From NCBI GenBank assembly GCA_041748175.1, contig JBGTDU010000136.1, forward strand, positions 1 through 19,026: a DNA stretch of 19,026 nt, written 5' to 3'. Source of the DNA: JAHEJB01 sp041748175 (GTDB lineage Bacteria; Bacteroidota; Rhodothermia; Rhodothermales; Rubricoccaceae). Position numbers and translations under genes: made by a program. Under the pieces are notes generated by a model. That model was not told the origin of the DNA. It saw nothing but the letters and a program-made list of their open reading frames with translations, and made no database searches. Every line of letters starts with the position of its first letter. The first letter of the stretch is position 1. Positions 1-6,200 of the stretch are shown here, in pieces.

Positions 1-95
1 TTCTGGTTTTCGCCGAAAGCCTGGATACCAACAACGACGGCGAGGCCGACGATGACGATACCGAGGACGAGGAGGAGCAATTGCTGCTGACCCAT
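1..95 (-). CDS. Short hydrophobic membrane protein (MGQQQ family), 5' part only
   Basis: The reverse strand opens with ATG at 95-93 and stays open to the window edge, giving 31 codons. The visible protein starts MGQQQLLLLVLGIVIVGLAV and continues into VGIQAFGEN, so it is one strong N-terminal hydrophobic segment of about 20 residues after a short polar start. A GAGGT ribosome-binding site lies 7-8 bases before the ATG (within AGAGGTAATTCC). I recall proteins with this N-terminus as recurrent small proteins of unknown function in Rhodothermales; the arrangement resembles a pilin-like or single-span membrane protein, but I do not assign a function. The rest of the gene is outside the window. 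It is transcribed away from the toxin-antitoxin pair and has a long, hairpin-rich leader. Confidence 0.75.
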   Translation of the reverse strand, partial: MGQQQLLLLVLGIVIVGLAVVVGIQAFGENQ

Positions 96-503
96 TGGAA
101 TTACCTCTAATTGGTTTGTGAGTACTGGGGTCGCGGGAGCGCCCCGGGGATGAGTCGCTCCCACGAGAAATCTCGAGGGAGGCGCATGGACCCGGCCTTA
201 CGGGGCCGAATGCATGTGCCCTCCCCTAAGCATCGACTGTGCCTGTTCCACAGGGCGCCTATGGCGCATGGGGTTCAATCGCCTTGTTTGAAACCGGAAT
301 CAGCCGGGGCCCTGCATTCTGTCACTTTTTCTTGCCCTCTCGCCGTTCGGAACGCCAACTCGCAGTTTCAGTGCAGTGGCTTCGCTATATCCCGTGCGGG
401 TTCCTTTCGTAACTCGGCGGGATTCATCTTTCCGCTTCGACCCGATTCAGATGGAACCCCCATCTGCCTGAGCCGTGTTGGCAGAGCCCCCTATTCCGCG
501 CCC
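96..503. other. Intergenic region with several hairpins, no gene recognised
   Basis: About 400 bases separate the divergent MGQQQ gene and the DUF433 gene. A long open frame runs through it on the plus strand into the DUF433 gene, but its translation before residue 504 has no recognisable character. Visible structure includes a stable hairpin at 158-181, an alternative one at 135-162, a CGGCC/GGCCG hairpin near 195-210, a GCGCC-TAT-GGCGC hairpin near 256-268, and a perfect 7-bp hairpin CAGATGG/CCATCTG at 448-466 just before the DUF433 start. I could not match the region to a known riboswitch or small RNA. Confidence 0.5.
135..181 (-). promoter_or_regulatory. Mutually exclusive hairpins in the leader of the MGQQQ gene
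   Basis: GGGAGCG at 135-141 is perfectly complementary to CGCTCCC at 156-162. The CTCCC part of the latter (158-162) is also complementary to GGGAG at 177-181, with an inner CGAG/CTCG stem around an AAAT loop and one A-A mismatch. The two hairpins therefore cannot form together. Both lie 40-86 bases before the start codon at 95, on the strand that would be the 5' leader of the MGQQQ gene. The competing pairings are seen directly; a regulatory role is inference. Confidence 0.35.
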
Positions 504-725
504 ATGAGCTGCTCCGAACGAATCACCGTTGACCCCGCCATCAGAAGTGGCAAACCAATAATCCGCGGCACGCGCATCACCGTGGTCGATATCCTTGAAT
601 ACCTGGCTGGAGGCATGACCAGCGAAGGCATTCTGGCTGACTTCCCGGAACTCACTGCAGAGGACATATGCGCCGTGCTCTGGTTTGCCGCTGAGCGGGA
701 GCGCCGCCTTTTTGCGGCAGCATGA
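504..725 (+). CDS. DUF433 family antitoxin
   Basis: A 73-residue protein beginning MSCSERITVDPAIRSGKPII and continuing with RGTRITVVDILEYLAGGMT...FPELT is the classic DUF433 signature (I-x-x-DP-x-x-x-x-G-K-P-x-I-x-GTR-I-x-V). DUF433 proteins are small helical DNA-binding antitoxins, normally paired with a DUF5615 PIN-like nuclease encoded immediately downstream, as here. The open frame extends upstream to 111, but homology starts at this ATG, and the upstream translation looks like noise. No clear Shine-Dalgarno motif precedes the ATG. The stop codon overlaps the next start (ATGA at 722-725), which fits translational coupling of antitoxin and toxin. The antitoxin looks intact although its partner is frameshifted. 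Confidence 0.88.
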   Translation: MSCSERITVDPAIRSGKPIIRGTRITVVDILEYLAGGMTSEGILADFPELTAEDICAVLWFAAERERRLFAAA

Positions 726-1055
726 AACTCCTGTTCGATGAGAACCTATCTCAGAGGCTCGTGACGTTGCTCCGAGGAATACCCCGGATCGGTCCACGTC
801 CGCGACCTGGCGTTGCTTGGGGCAACAGACGAATCTATATGGAAAGCAGCAGCCGCAAGCAACTTCCTTCTCGTCTCGAAAGACACGGATTTTTATCAAC
901 GCAGCATTCTCTTTGGCCCGCCACCCAAGGTGATCTGGCTTCGCATCGGTAATGCCCCTACCGATCAGGTCTGCACCCTCTTGACGTTGTCCGGAGAACG
1001 AATAAGGCAGTTCAATTTGGACGAGATGGCAACTTTTCTCCCACTCAGTCCGTGA
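722..1055 (+). pseudogene. DUF5615 PIN-like toxin, frameshifted
   Basis: The first frame encodes MKLLFDENLSQRLVTLLR, the conserved N-terminus of DUF5615 (Mut7-C/PIN-like) toxins with its acidic D-E-N motif. It then drifts into unrelated sequence. The rest of the family continues in another frame: EEYPGSVHVRDLALLGATDE, then SIWKAAAASNFLLVSKDTDF, then YQRSILFGPPPKVIWLRIGN and on to the stop at 1053-1055. The switch falls at about 773-778 (CGAGGAATAC). Restoring two bases (reading CGAGAGGAATAC, a GA repeat) joins both parts as LLREEYPGSVHVRDL, so a 2-base loss in a GA repeat, or an equivalent +1, explains it. As written, only about 18 native residues would be made before the frame is lost. It is either a genuine inactivation or a sequencing error. 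The start overlaps the antitoxin stop. Confidence 0.85.
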
Positions 1056-1095
1056 TCAGGCTAACCTATTCATCGCACCAAAACCCCTCCTCATC

Positions 1096-1464
1096 ATGAA
1101 CACCGACAACCTCCGCCAGGATGCCTCCCGTATCGCCGACTCCGCCCGCGAGAAGGCTTCCGGTACGTTTCAAGAAATCAAGCTGGCCGGCAACCAGCTT
1201 GTCGACAAGCTGCGAGATCTGATTGAAGAAGGGAATGTGCGACGCGTCGTCATCAAAAAAGACGAGCGCGTGCTCTTCGAGCTGCCGCTGACCGTCGGGC
1301 TTGGTGCCGGTGCCGCTGCGGTGCTTGTCTCACCTATGCTCGCCGCCGTCGGCGCGGTGGCTGCGCTGGTTTCCGACGTGACGTTGGTCGTCGAACGCGA
1401 ACACGACGAAACCACTAAAATCGATGCGCCAAAAGTTGGGGACGATGAGATAGATGGTGCGTGA
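1096..1464 (+). CDS. DUF4342 domain protein
   Basis: A 122-residue protein. After an alpha-helical N-terminus (about 1-25), residues about 26-100 match the DUF4342 pattern: E-I-K-L-A-G-N-Q-L-V-D-K-L-R-D-L-I-E-E-G-N-V-R-R-V-V-I-K, then a beta-like stretch (RVLFELPLTVGLGAG), then an Ala/Val-rich hydrophobic segment (VSPMLAAVGAVAALVSDVTLVVE) long enough to enter a membrane. The C-terminus is acidic. In this family the conserved block is thought to be a small fold followed by a hydrophobic helix; no function is established that I know of. The 3' end overlaps the next gene by 11 bases in another frame, so the two are likely co-transcribed. Confidence 0.8.
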   Translation: MNTDNLRQDASRIADSAREKASGTFQEIKLAGNQLVDKLRDLIEEGNVRRVVIKKDERVLFELPLTVGLGAGAAAVLVSPMLAAVGAVAALVSDVTLVVEREHDETTKIDAPKVGDDEIDGA

Positions 1465-2302
1465 GGGTGCCAGTTCCCATCCTCAGCCTTCCGTTCAGGC
1501 GTATCTGGACGATCTCGTCGTGCGCTATGAGCGGCCTTCTTTCATCGCAGACGACCCCATCGCCTTTCCGCACGCGTTCGACGACCCGCGTGACCAGGAA
1601 ATAATCGGGCTGTTCGCGGCCATTCTGGCGTGGGGAAGAAGGAAGACCATCCAGAACAAGCTTGCTGAGTTGACGGAGCGGATGGATTTCAAGCCGCATG
1701 CATTTGTGCGCGACTTCAGATTCTCTCGCGATGCGCCGAGCCTGGCTGGCTTCAAACACCGCACGTTCCAGTCGGACGACGCCGTTGCGCTGGCCAGGTC
1801 GGTTCAGGCGGTGCTGCACGATTATGGCTCGCTGGAAAGCCTGTTCTCTACGTTTCTGCCATGCGACGCCAAGCACATAGGCCCGGCCATTCAGGGTTTC
1901 TCGGATACGCTCCTTGGCATCGTGCCCGAAACACCCGCGCGAATGCGAAAGCATCTTGCCCGCCCCTCAACCGGAAGCGCGTGCAAACGACTGGCGATGT
2001 ACGCGCGTTGGATGGTGCGCCCCGGCCCCGTGGATCTTGGCGTATGGACGTCGGTTTCGCCAGCCCAACTTCTTTTACCGTTGGATGTGCACACGAGTCG
2101 GCAGGCGCGGGAGCTTGGCCTCCTGAAACGCAGACAGGATGATTGGAAGGCCGTCCTTGAGCTCACCCAGAGGTGCCGGACGCTTTGCCCGTCCGATCCC
2201 GTGCGCTACGACTTTGCGCTGTTCGGGCTCGGGGCATACGAAGACAAGGAGATTCCTGTCGCCGAAGAAGCGGTGACCGCAACTCCTGTGCTCGGCTTGT
2301 AG
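1454..2302 (+). CDS. TIGR02757 (DUF2400) family protein
   Basis: A 282-residue protein matching the TIGR02757 family found widely in Bacteroidota, Rhodothermota and other phyla. Recognisable blocks are LDDLVVRYERPSFIADDPIAFPHAFDDPRDQEIIGLFAAILAWGRRKTI near the N-terminus (residues about 18-67), then MRKHLARPSTGSACKRLAMYARWMVR (about 164-189), and DLGVWTSVSPAQLLLPLDVHTSRQARELGLLKR (about 193-226), ending with PVRYDFALFGLGAYE. The family resembles small DNA-glycosylase-like helical proteins in layout, but its activity is not known to me. It overlaps the DUF4342 gene by 11 bases. Its TAG stop lies inside a REP-like palindrome, so the last few residues may have been reshaped by that repeat. Confidence 0.88.
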   Translation: MVREGASSHPQPSVQAYLDDLVVRYERPSFIADDPIAFPHAFDDPRDQEIIGLFAAILAWGRRKTIQNKLAELTERMDFKPHAFVRDFRFSRDAPSLAGFKHRTFQSDDAVALARSVQAVLHDYGSLESLFSTFLPCDAKHIGPAIQGFSDTLLGIVPETPARMRKHLARPSTGSACKRLAMYARWMVRPGPVDLGVWTSVSPAQLLLPLDVHTSRQARELGLLKRRQDDWKAVLELTQRCRTLCPSDPVRYDFALFGLGAYEDKEIPVAEEAVTATPVLGL

Positions 2303-2427
2303 CGACGTTGCATCCAACGTCGAAGGGCGTAATCATAGCGTCGGCCAGTTCCGCGTCGGCGCGCTCCCGCGTCCGATCATGCCGCCACGGCAAATCCACC
2401 AACCGACGTTGCATGCAACGTCACTAC
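2299..2427. repeat. REP/BIME-like inverted pair of GACGTTGCATGCAACGTC palindromes
   Basis: Two 24-base units face each other: 2299-2322 and 2404-2427. The second unit matches the reverse complement of the first at 22 of 24 positions. Each unit is itself a palindrome; the core GACGTTGCATGCAACGTC (2405-2422) is perfect and the first copy has one mismatch. They are separated by 81 bases. The TAG of the upstream TIGR02757 gene is within the first unit. The GACGTTGCATGCAACGTC palindrome flanked by GTAG/CTAC is a form I recognise from dispersed REP-type repeats mobilised by Y1 REP-associated transposases (RAYT). Here the pair sits between convergent genes, where it could also stop transcription. 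Confidence 0.7.
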
Positions 2428-2611
2428 AATTTCTTGGCAGGCTTTTGAAATGCCATGATCGACTCGGGAACCGACCGCTGGCCAGCAACCGCTCGTCCTA
2501 AAACGCCCCCGAAGAGCATCCAGCCCTTCCGATCCACAACCCCAGCCCCCCCAATAGGACAGGAGTCGTTCAACAACCCGCTAGCACCAGGGCGCGCTGG
2601 GGCAACCGGGC
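2428..2611. other. Intergenic, nothing recognised
   Basis: This is the rest of the gap between the REP-like pair and the 3' end of dnaJ. I see no open frame with protein character, no T-tract terminator and no further copy of the palindrome. Confidence 0.5.
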
Positions 2612-3805
2612 TTAGCCCTCCCTGAACGCGTCCCGTACCCGGCTGAAGAACGACTTGCCCTTCACCTGGTTATCCGGCTTCGGCTTGAAGGGCTCCTCGA
2701 ACCGAAGCGTCTCCATCAACTCGGTGAGTTCCGGCGTGAGCTTTTGGGGCGTCCAAACGTGCACGCGAACCATCTGATCACCACGACGACTACCGCCGCC
2801 TAGTTCAGGGATTCCTCGTCCGCGCATCCTCAGCACCCGGCCACCCTGGATCCCTGCATCAATCTGGAGCTTGGCGCGGCCTTTCAGGGTGGGCACCTCG
2901 ACTTCAGTGCCGAGGGCCGCGTCAGGCATCGAGAGGAAGAGATCGTAAAGGATGTCGAGCCCATCGCGGGCGAAGAACTCGTGGGGCTTTTCTTCGATTT
3001 CCACGCGCAGGTTGCCGGCTGGTCCACGTCGCAACCCGGCGTTGCCCGCTCCGCGGATCTGCAAGTAGTGCCCATGGCCGACACCCGCGGGGACTTGGAT
3101 CGTGATCGTCTCCTCTCCTTTTTCGCGTCCCTCGCCGGCGCAAACTGCGCACTTTTCTGTGATGGTGCGCCCCTCGCCCTGGCACGTCGGGCAAGGCTGC
3201 ACATTTACGAACTGGCCGAAGAACGAGTTGGAGACCTGGCGCAATTCGCCCGAGCCGCTGCACATCGGGCACGTTTCGTAGCCATCCATTTCCTGCTCTG
3301 CGCCGGAACCTTTGCACGGCTCGCACTCGATGAACTTGCGGACTTTGAGCTGGCGCTCGACGCCTTCTGAAATCTCTTCCAGCGAAAGCGTCAAGCGAAC
3401 GCGCAGGTCCGAGCCTGGGCGCCCCTGCCCACGCCGTCGTCTTGTCCGGCCAAACAGGTCGTCGAATCCGCCCGATGCTGAGCCGGTGCTTCCACCGAAG
3501 ATGTCGGAGAAGGCCGAGAAGATGTCCGAGATGTCTGTGAAACCCGGCCCGGCACCTCCGCCAGGCCCGGCCAGACCGGCCTTTCCGAAGCGGTCGTAGC
3601 GCGCACGCTTGTCCGGATTGGAAAGGACCTCGTACGCCTCTGCGGCTTCCTTGAACAGCGCCTCGGACTCTGCATCGCCCGGATTCCGATCGGGGTGATG
3701 CTTCATCGCCATCTTCCGGTATGCCTTCTTGACGTCGTCGGGTGTGGATGTTCGGCCCACGCCAAGCACATCGTAGTAGTCTCGGGTCGACGTATCGGTT
3801 GGCAT
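2612..3805 (-). CDS. dnaJ: Chaperone DnaJ (Hsp40)
   Basis: A 397-residue type I DnaJ. The J-domain covers residues about 8-72 with the essential HPD at 37-39. A Gly/Phe-rich linker follows (about 75-120). The zinc-binding region has four C-x-x-C-x-G-x-G repeats at about 161 (CEPCKGSG), 179 (CPMCSGSG), 205 (CPTCQGEG) and 219 (CAVCAGEG). Then come the C-terminal substrate-binding domains. DnaJ delivers unfolded proteins to DnaK and stimulates its ATPase in the cytoplasm. It is the last gene of hrcA-grpE-dnaJ, 45 bases after grpE; dnaK is not in this window. All key residues are present and the length is normal for the family. Confidence 0.98.
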   Translation of the reverse strand: MPTDTSTRDYYDVLGVGRTSTPDDVKKAYRKMAMKHHPDRNPGDAESEALFKEAAEAYEVLSNPDKRARYDRFGKAGLAGPGGGAGPGFTDISDIFSAFSDIFGGSTGSASGGFDDLFGRTRRRRGQGRPGSDLRVRLTLSLEEISEGVERQLKVRKFIECEPCKGSGAEQEMDGYETCPMCSGSGELRQVSNSFFGQFVNVQPCPTCQGEGRTITEKCAVCAGEGREKGEETITIQVPAGVGHGHYLQIRGAGNAGLRRGPAGNLRVEIEEKPHEFFARDGLDILYDLFLSMPDAALGTEVEVPTLKGRAKLQIDAGIQGGRVLRMRGRGIPELGGGSRRGDQMVRVHVWTPQKLTPELTELMETLRFEEPFKPKPDNQVKGKSFFSRVRDAFREG

Positions 3806-3850
3806 TTCTGGCGGGTGTGTTCTAAAACGATGGAAAACTTCGGGCGGACT

Positions 3851-4495
3851 TTACTCGGCGACGACGACACCGGCATGGCGCAGGACGCGGTCGCCGATGC
3901 GGTATCCGGGTTGGATCTCCGCAAGCACTGTGCCCGACGCGGTTTCGGAATCTGGCGCTGGTTGTTGCATCATGGCCGCGTGCACTCCCTCGTCAAAGGG
4001 CTGGCCAACCGTCTCAATCGGCTCGACGCCAAACGATGACAGGGCGTCGGTAAACTTCCTGAAAACGAGCTGCACGCCGTCGTTTAGGGCATCGAACGCG
4101 GGGGCCGCGGCATCTCCCTGCGCGGCCTGGCTGGCCGCCCCGAGGGAGCGCCGCATGTCATCGAACACATCGAGCATGGACTGAATCACCTCTTCGCGGC
4201 CACGTCGGGCTGTCAGACCAAGTTCTGTTTCGGTGCGACGCCGGTAATTCTGGAACTCTGCCGCACGCCGCAGCACCTGCTCCTGCAGGTCGCTGACCTC
4301 CTTCTGAAGGTCCTCAACGTTGACGGAAATTTCGGCTAACTCGTCTACGGCGGCGAGCGCAACATCGGCGGCCTCGGTATTGGATTCCATCTGCATCTGT
4401 TGCTTCACGTGGTCCCGCGTTTCCCTCCCTTGCGTATCCATCGAGGGGAAGTCTGCTGGAGACTCGGACGGCACAATCGGGTCAGTTTTCGTCAT
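3851..4495 (-). CDS. grpE: Nucleotide exchange factor GrpE
   Basis: A 214-residue protein with the GrpE layout. It has a variable acidic N-terminus, a long coiled coil (about 55-95, with ELAEISVNVEDLQKEVSDLQ leading into LLRRAAEFQNYRRRTETE-like sequence), a four-helix region, and the C-terminal beta domain with FGVEPIETVGQPFDEGVHAAM and the closing pattern EIQPGYRIGDRVLRHAGVVVA. GrpE releases ADP from DnaK. I chose ATG at 4495-4493: it overlaps the hrcA stop by one base (TGATG), implying translational coupling. A TTG one codon upstream is possible but unlikely. An Ala-rich insertion (AASQAAQGDAAAPAFDA, about residues 121-137) lengthens the central region. Confidence 0.96.
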   Translation of the reverse strand: MTKTDPIVPSESPADFPSMDTQGRETRDHVKQQMQMESNTEAADVALAAVDELAEISVNVEDLQKEVSDLQEQVLRRAAEFQNYRRRTETELGLTARRGREEVIQSMLDVFDDMRRSLGAASQAAQGDAAAPAFDALNDGVQLVFRKFTDALSSFGVEPIETVGQPFDEGVHAAMMQQPAPDSETASGTVLAEIQPGYRIGDRVLRHAGVVVAE

Positions 4496-5574
4496 CAATC
4501 GGTGTTCGCGTGATGGTTGAGAATGTGGGCAACGTGTTCGACGAGAGCGACCGCGCGCGGATAGTCCATGCGCGTTGGCCCTATAACTCCCACGATTCCC
4601 GTGGCGTCGCCGTAGCGATAATGGGCTCTCACGACGGAGAACGATGTACTGATGTTCATCTCTCGGCCCAGATCTTTTCCGACAAAGACAACGGCCCGGT
4701 CGGGATTCTGGGGGTCGAAGATGATCGGGCTTTCCAAAAGATGTACCACAACGTCTTCGCTCTCGGCTAGTTCGATGACGTTGCGAATCTCCTCCGGCTC
4801 TTGAAATTCGGGCTGCGAGACGAGGTGGCGCGTGCCTGCAACGGTTGTGCGGCTCGCCTCATCGGAATTGCTGAACAACAGCGAGGCGTCGCGAAGAACG
4901 ACGCGAACAATTCCCGTCTGGTCCGTCGCGCCGATGTCCTTCACCCGTTCGGCACCCGTCTTTCGGATTTCCTCCAACGTCAGCCCCGCCAGGCATTCGT
5001 TGAGGCGCTGCACGATGGAGTCGAGGCCGCGTGCCGGAACCTCCCCGTCCATTTCTGCAATCACGGTTCGCGCCAGGCCACTCCGCACGGCAATGACGAA
5101 CATGACGCGTTGCGACGAGAGCGGGACAACATCCAGCCGTTCAAGCACGCCCGTCGCAATACTGGGCGTGAGAACAACGCCGAGAAGTCGCGTCAACCTG
5201 CCGAGAAGCCTGCTCGTATCCCGCGCGATGGCGTCGATGTCACCGAGTCGGCGCTCAACGCCAGCCCGAAGCAGCGCGGCCTCGTCTTTTGTGAGACCCG
5301 CCACATCCATGAGGTCGTCGACATACGTCCGATAGCCTTGCTGCGTCGGCACCCGCCCCGCCGAAGTGTGGGGATGGTTTAAATAACCCCGCGCTTCCAG
5401 CGAACTCATCGTATTGCGGATTGAAGCGCTGGAAAGCTCCACCTCCGGCTCGCGGGCGAGCGTCGTCGATCCGACCGGTGCCGCGGTATGGATAAACCGC
5501 TGCACCACGCGTCGCAGAATGTCGCGCTCGCGCGTGGTCAGGTCGCCGTCTTTAGAAAGTCCCGCTTGATCCAT
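4495..5574 (-). CDS. hrcA: Heat-inducible transcription repressor HrcA
   Basis: A 359-residue protein from the chosen ATG. The N-terminal winged helix (about 10-85) shows the family pattern LTTRERDILRRVVQRFIHTA, then APVGSTTLA, LSSASIRNTMSSLEARGYL and HTSAGRVPTQQGYRTYVD. The rest forms the dimerisation and regulatory domain, with FVGKDLG and GVIGPTRMDYPRAVALVEHVA near the end. HrcA normally represses heat-shock operons by binding the CIRCE inverted repeat. The frame is open upstream to a TTG at 5637, but ATG at 5574-5572 fits the family N-terminus far better. No CIRCE repeat is visible in the 140 bases upstream, so autoregulation through a nearby CIRCE is not supported here. It heads hrcA-grpE-dnaJ. 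Confidence 0.96.
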   Translation of the reverse strand: MDQAGLSKDGDLTTRERDILRRVVQRFIHTAAPVGSTTLAREPEVELSSASIRNTMSSLEARGYLNHPHTSAGRVPTQQGYRTYVDDLMDVAGLTKDEAALLRAGVERRLGDIDAIARDTSRLLGRLTRLLGVVLTPSIATGVLERLDVVPLSSQRVMFVIAVRSGLARTVIAEMDGEVPARGLDSIVQRLNECLAGLTLEEIRKTGAERVKDIGATDQTGIVRVVLRDASLLFSNSDEASRTTVAGTRHLVSQPEFQEPEEIRNVIELAESEDVVVHLLESPIIFDPQNPDRAVVFVGKDLGREMNISTSFSVVRAHYRYGDATGIVGVIGPTRMDYPRAVALVEHVAHILNHHANTD

Positions 5575-5714
5575 GATGAGCGTGTGGGTGCGGCGGGCTA
5601 TCCACCGAAAGGCACCTTCAACAAAATACCGGCGCAAAGTGTTCTTCGAGAAAAGGCGTCTTGATCGATTCCATACGAATGGTCAGTGCCGATGTTTTCG
5701 CGGTCGCCCCGCGG

Positions 5715-6194
5715 TCACGCCCACACCATTACCCCACCAACATGTGCGGTGTATGCGACGAGCATCGCAGCCGTTCCTGCCAGGATCAGGAGGACGAGCC
5801 GCATCCAGATCGGCTCTCGAATGGTTTGGAGAGGCCTGGTTCTACTGGCCGTCCTCCTTCGCCACCAGTATGTCAAGCCGATCCCCACCAACAAGGCGAC
5901 AAGGCTTGCCCGAACCGTCCAGTGGGCAGCCGTTTGGTGAAATTCGACCAGTTCCTCTACGATCGGCGTCCCTTCCATGCTGTCGTGGAGCGCCTCGCCT
6001 GTGCGTTCTGCCCAGAAGGCTGCGGCAGCGCCCAGAGCCAGGAAGGTCAGCAATGCACGCCTCCACAGCGCCGTTCCTATGATTGCGTACACGGCAGACG
6101 TGCCGCCTGCCAGCAACAGGAATACCAACGGGAAGTGCACCGCCAATGGATGCCAGTACGGGATGCTGTATTCGAAAACGGAATCGAAGCCCAT
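5715..6194 (-). CDS. DUF2231-like four-helix membrane protein
   Basis: A 159-residue integral membrane protein with four likely transmembrane helices, at about 17-38, 43-62, 92-110 and 130-155. It starts with YWHPLAVHFPLVFLLLAGG, containing the H-P-x-x-V-H-F-P motif typical of DUF2231 proteins, and ends with YTAHVGGVMVWA, the matching C-terminal H-x-G-G-x-x-V/M motif. Conserved histidines in helices suggest metal or haem binding in this family, but its activity is unproven. It begins 6 bases after gpmI, so it is probably co-transcribed with gpmI, and lies 140 bases before hrcA. Confidence 0.78.
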   Translation of the reverse strand: MGFDSVFEYSIPYWHPLAVHFPLVFLLLAGGTSAVYAIIGTALWRRALLTFLALGAAAAFWAERTGEALHDSMEGTPIVEELVEFHQTAAHWTVRASLVALLVGIGLTYWWRRRTASRTRPLQTIREPIWMRLVLLILAGTAAMLVAYTAHVGGVMVWA

Positions 6195-6200
6195 GCGTGA

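Noticed and set aside
111..503. Extension of the DUF433 frame upstream to 111, giving a 204-residue protein
   Set aside because: The translation before position 504 has no family character, while the DUF433 match starts at the internal ATG.
96..503. Possible cobalamin riboswitch or other structured RNA on the minus strand (a GCCACTG motif is present)
   Set aside because: The surrounding conserved elements of the B12 box riboswitch are missing or out of order, and the neighbouring genes are not cobalamin related.
4801..5382. 193-residue plus-strand open frame
   Set aside because: It is antisense to hrcA, and its translation lacks any domain pattern. It is a shadow of high-GC coding sequence.
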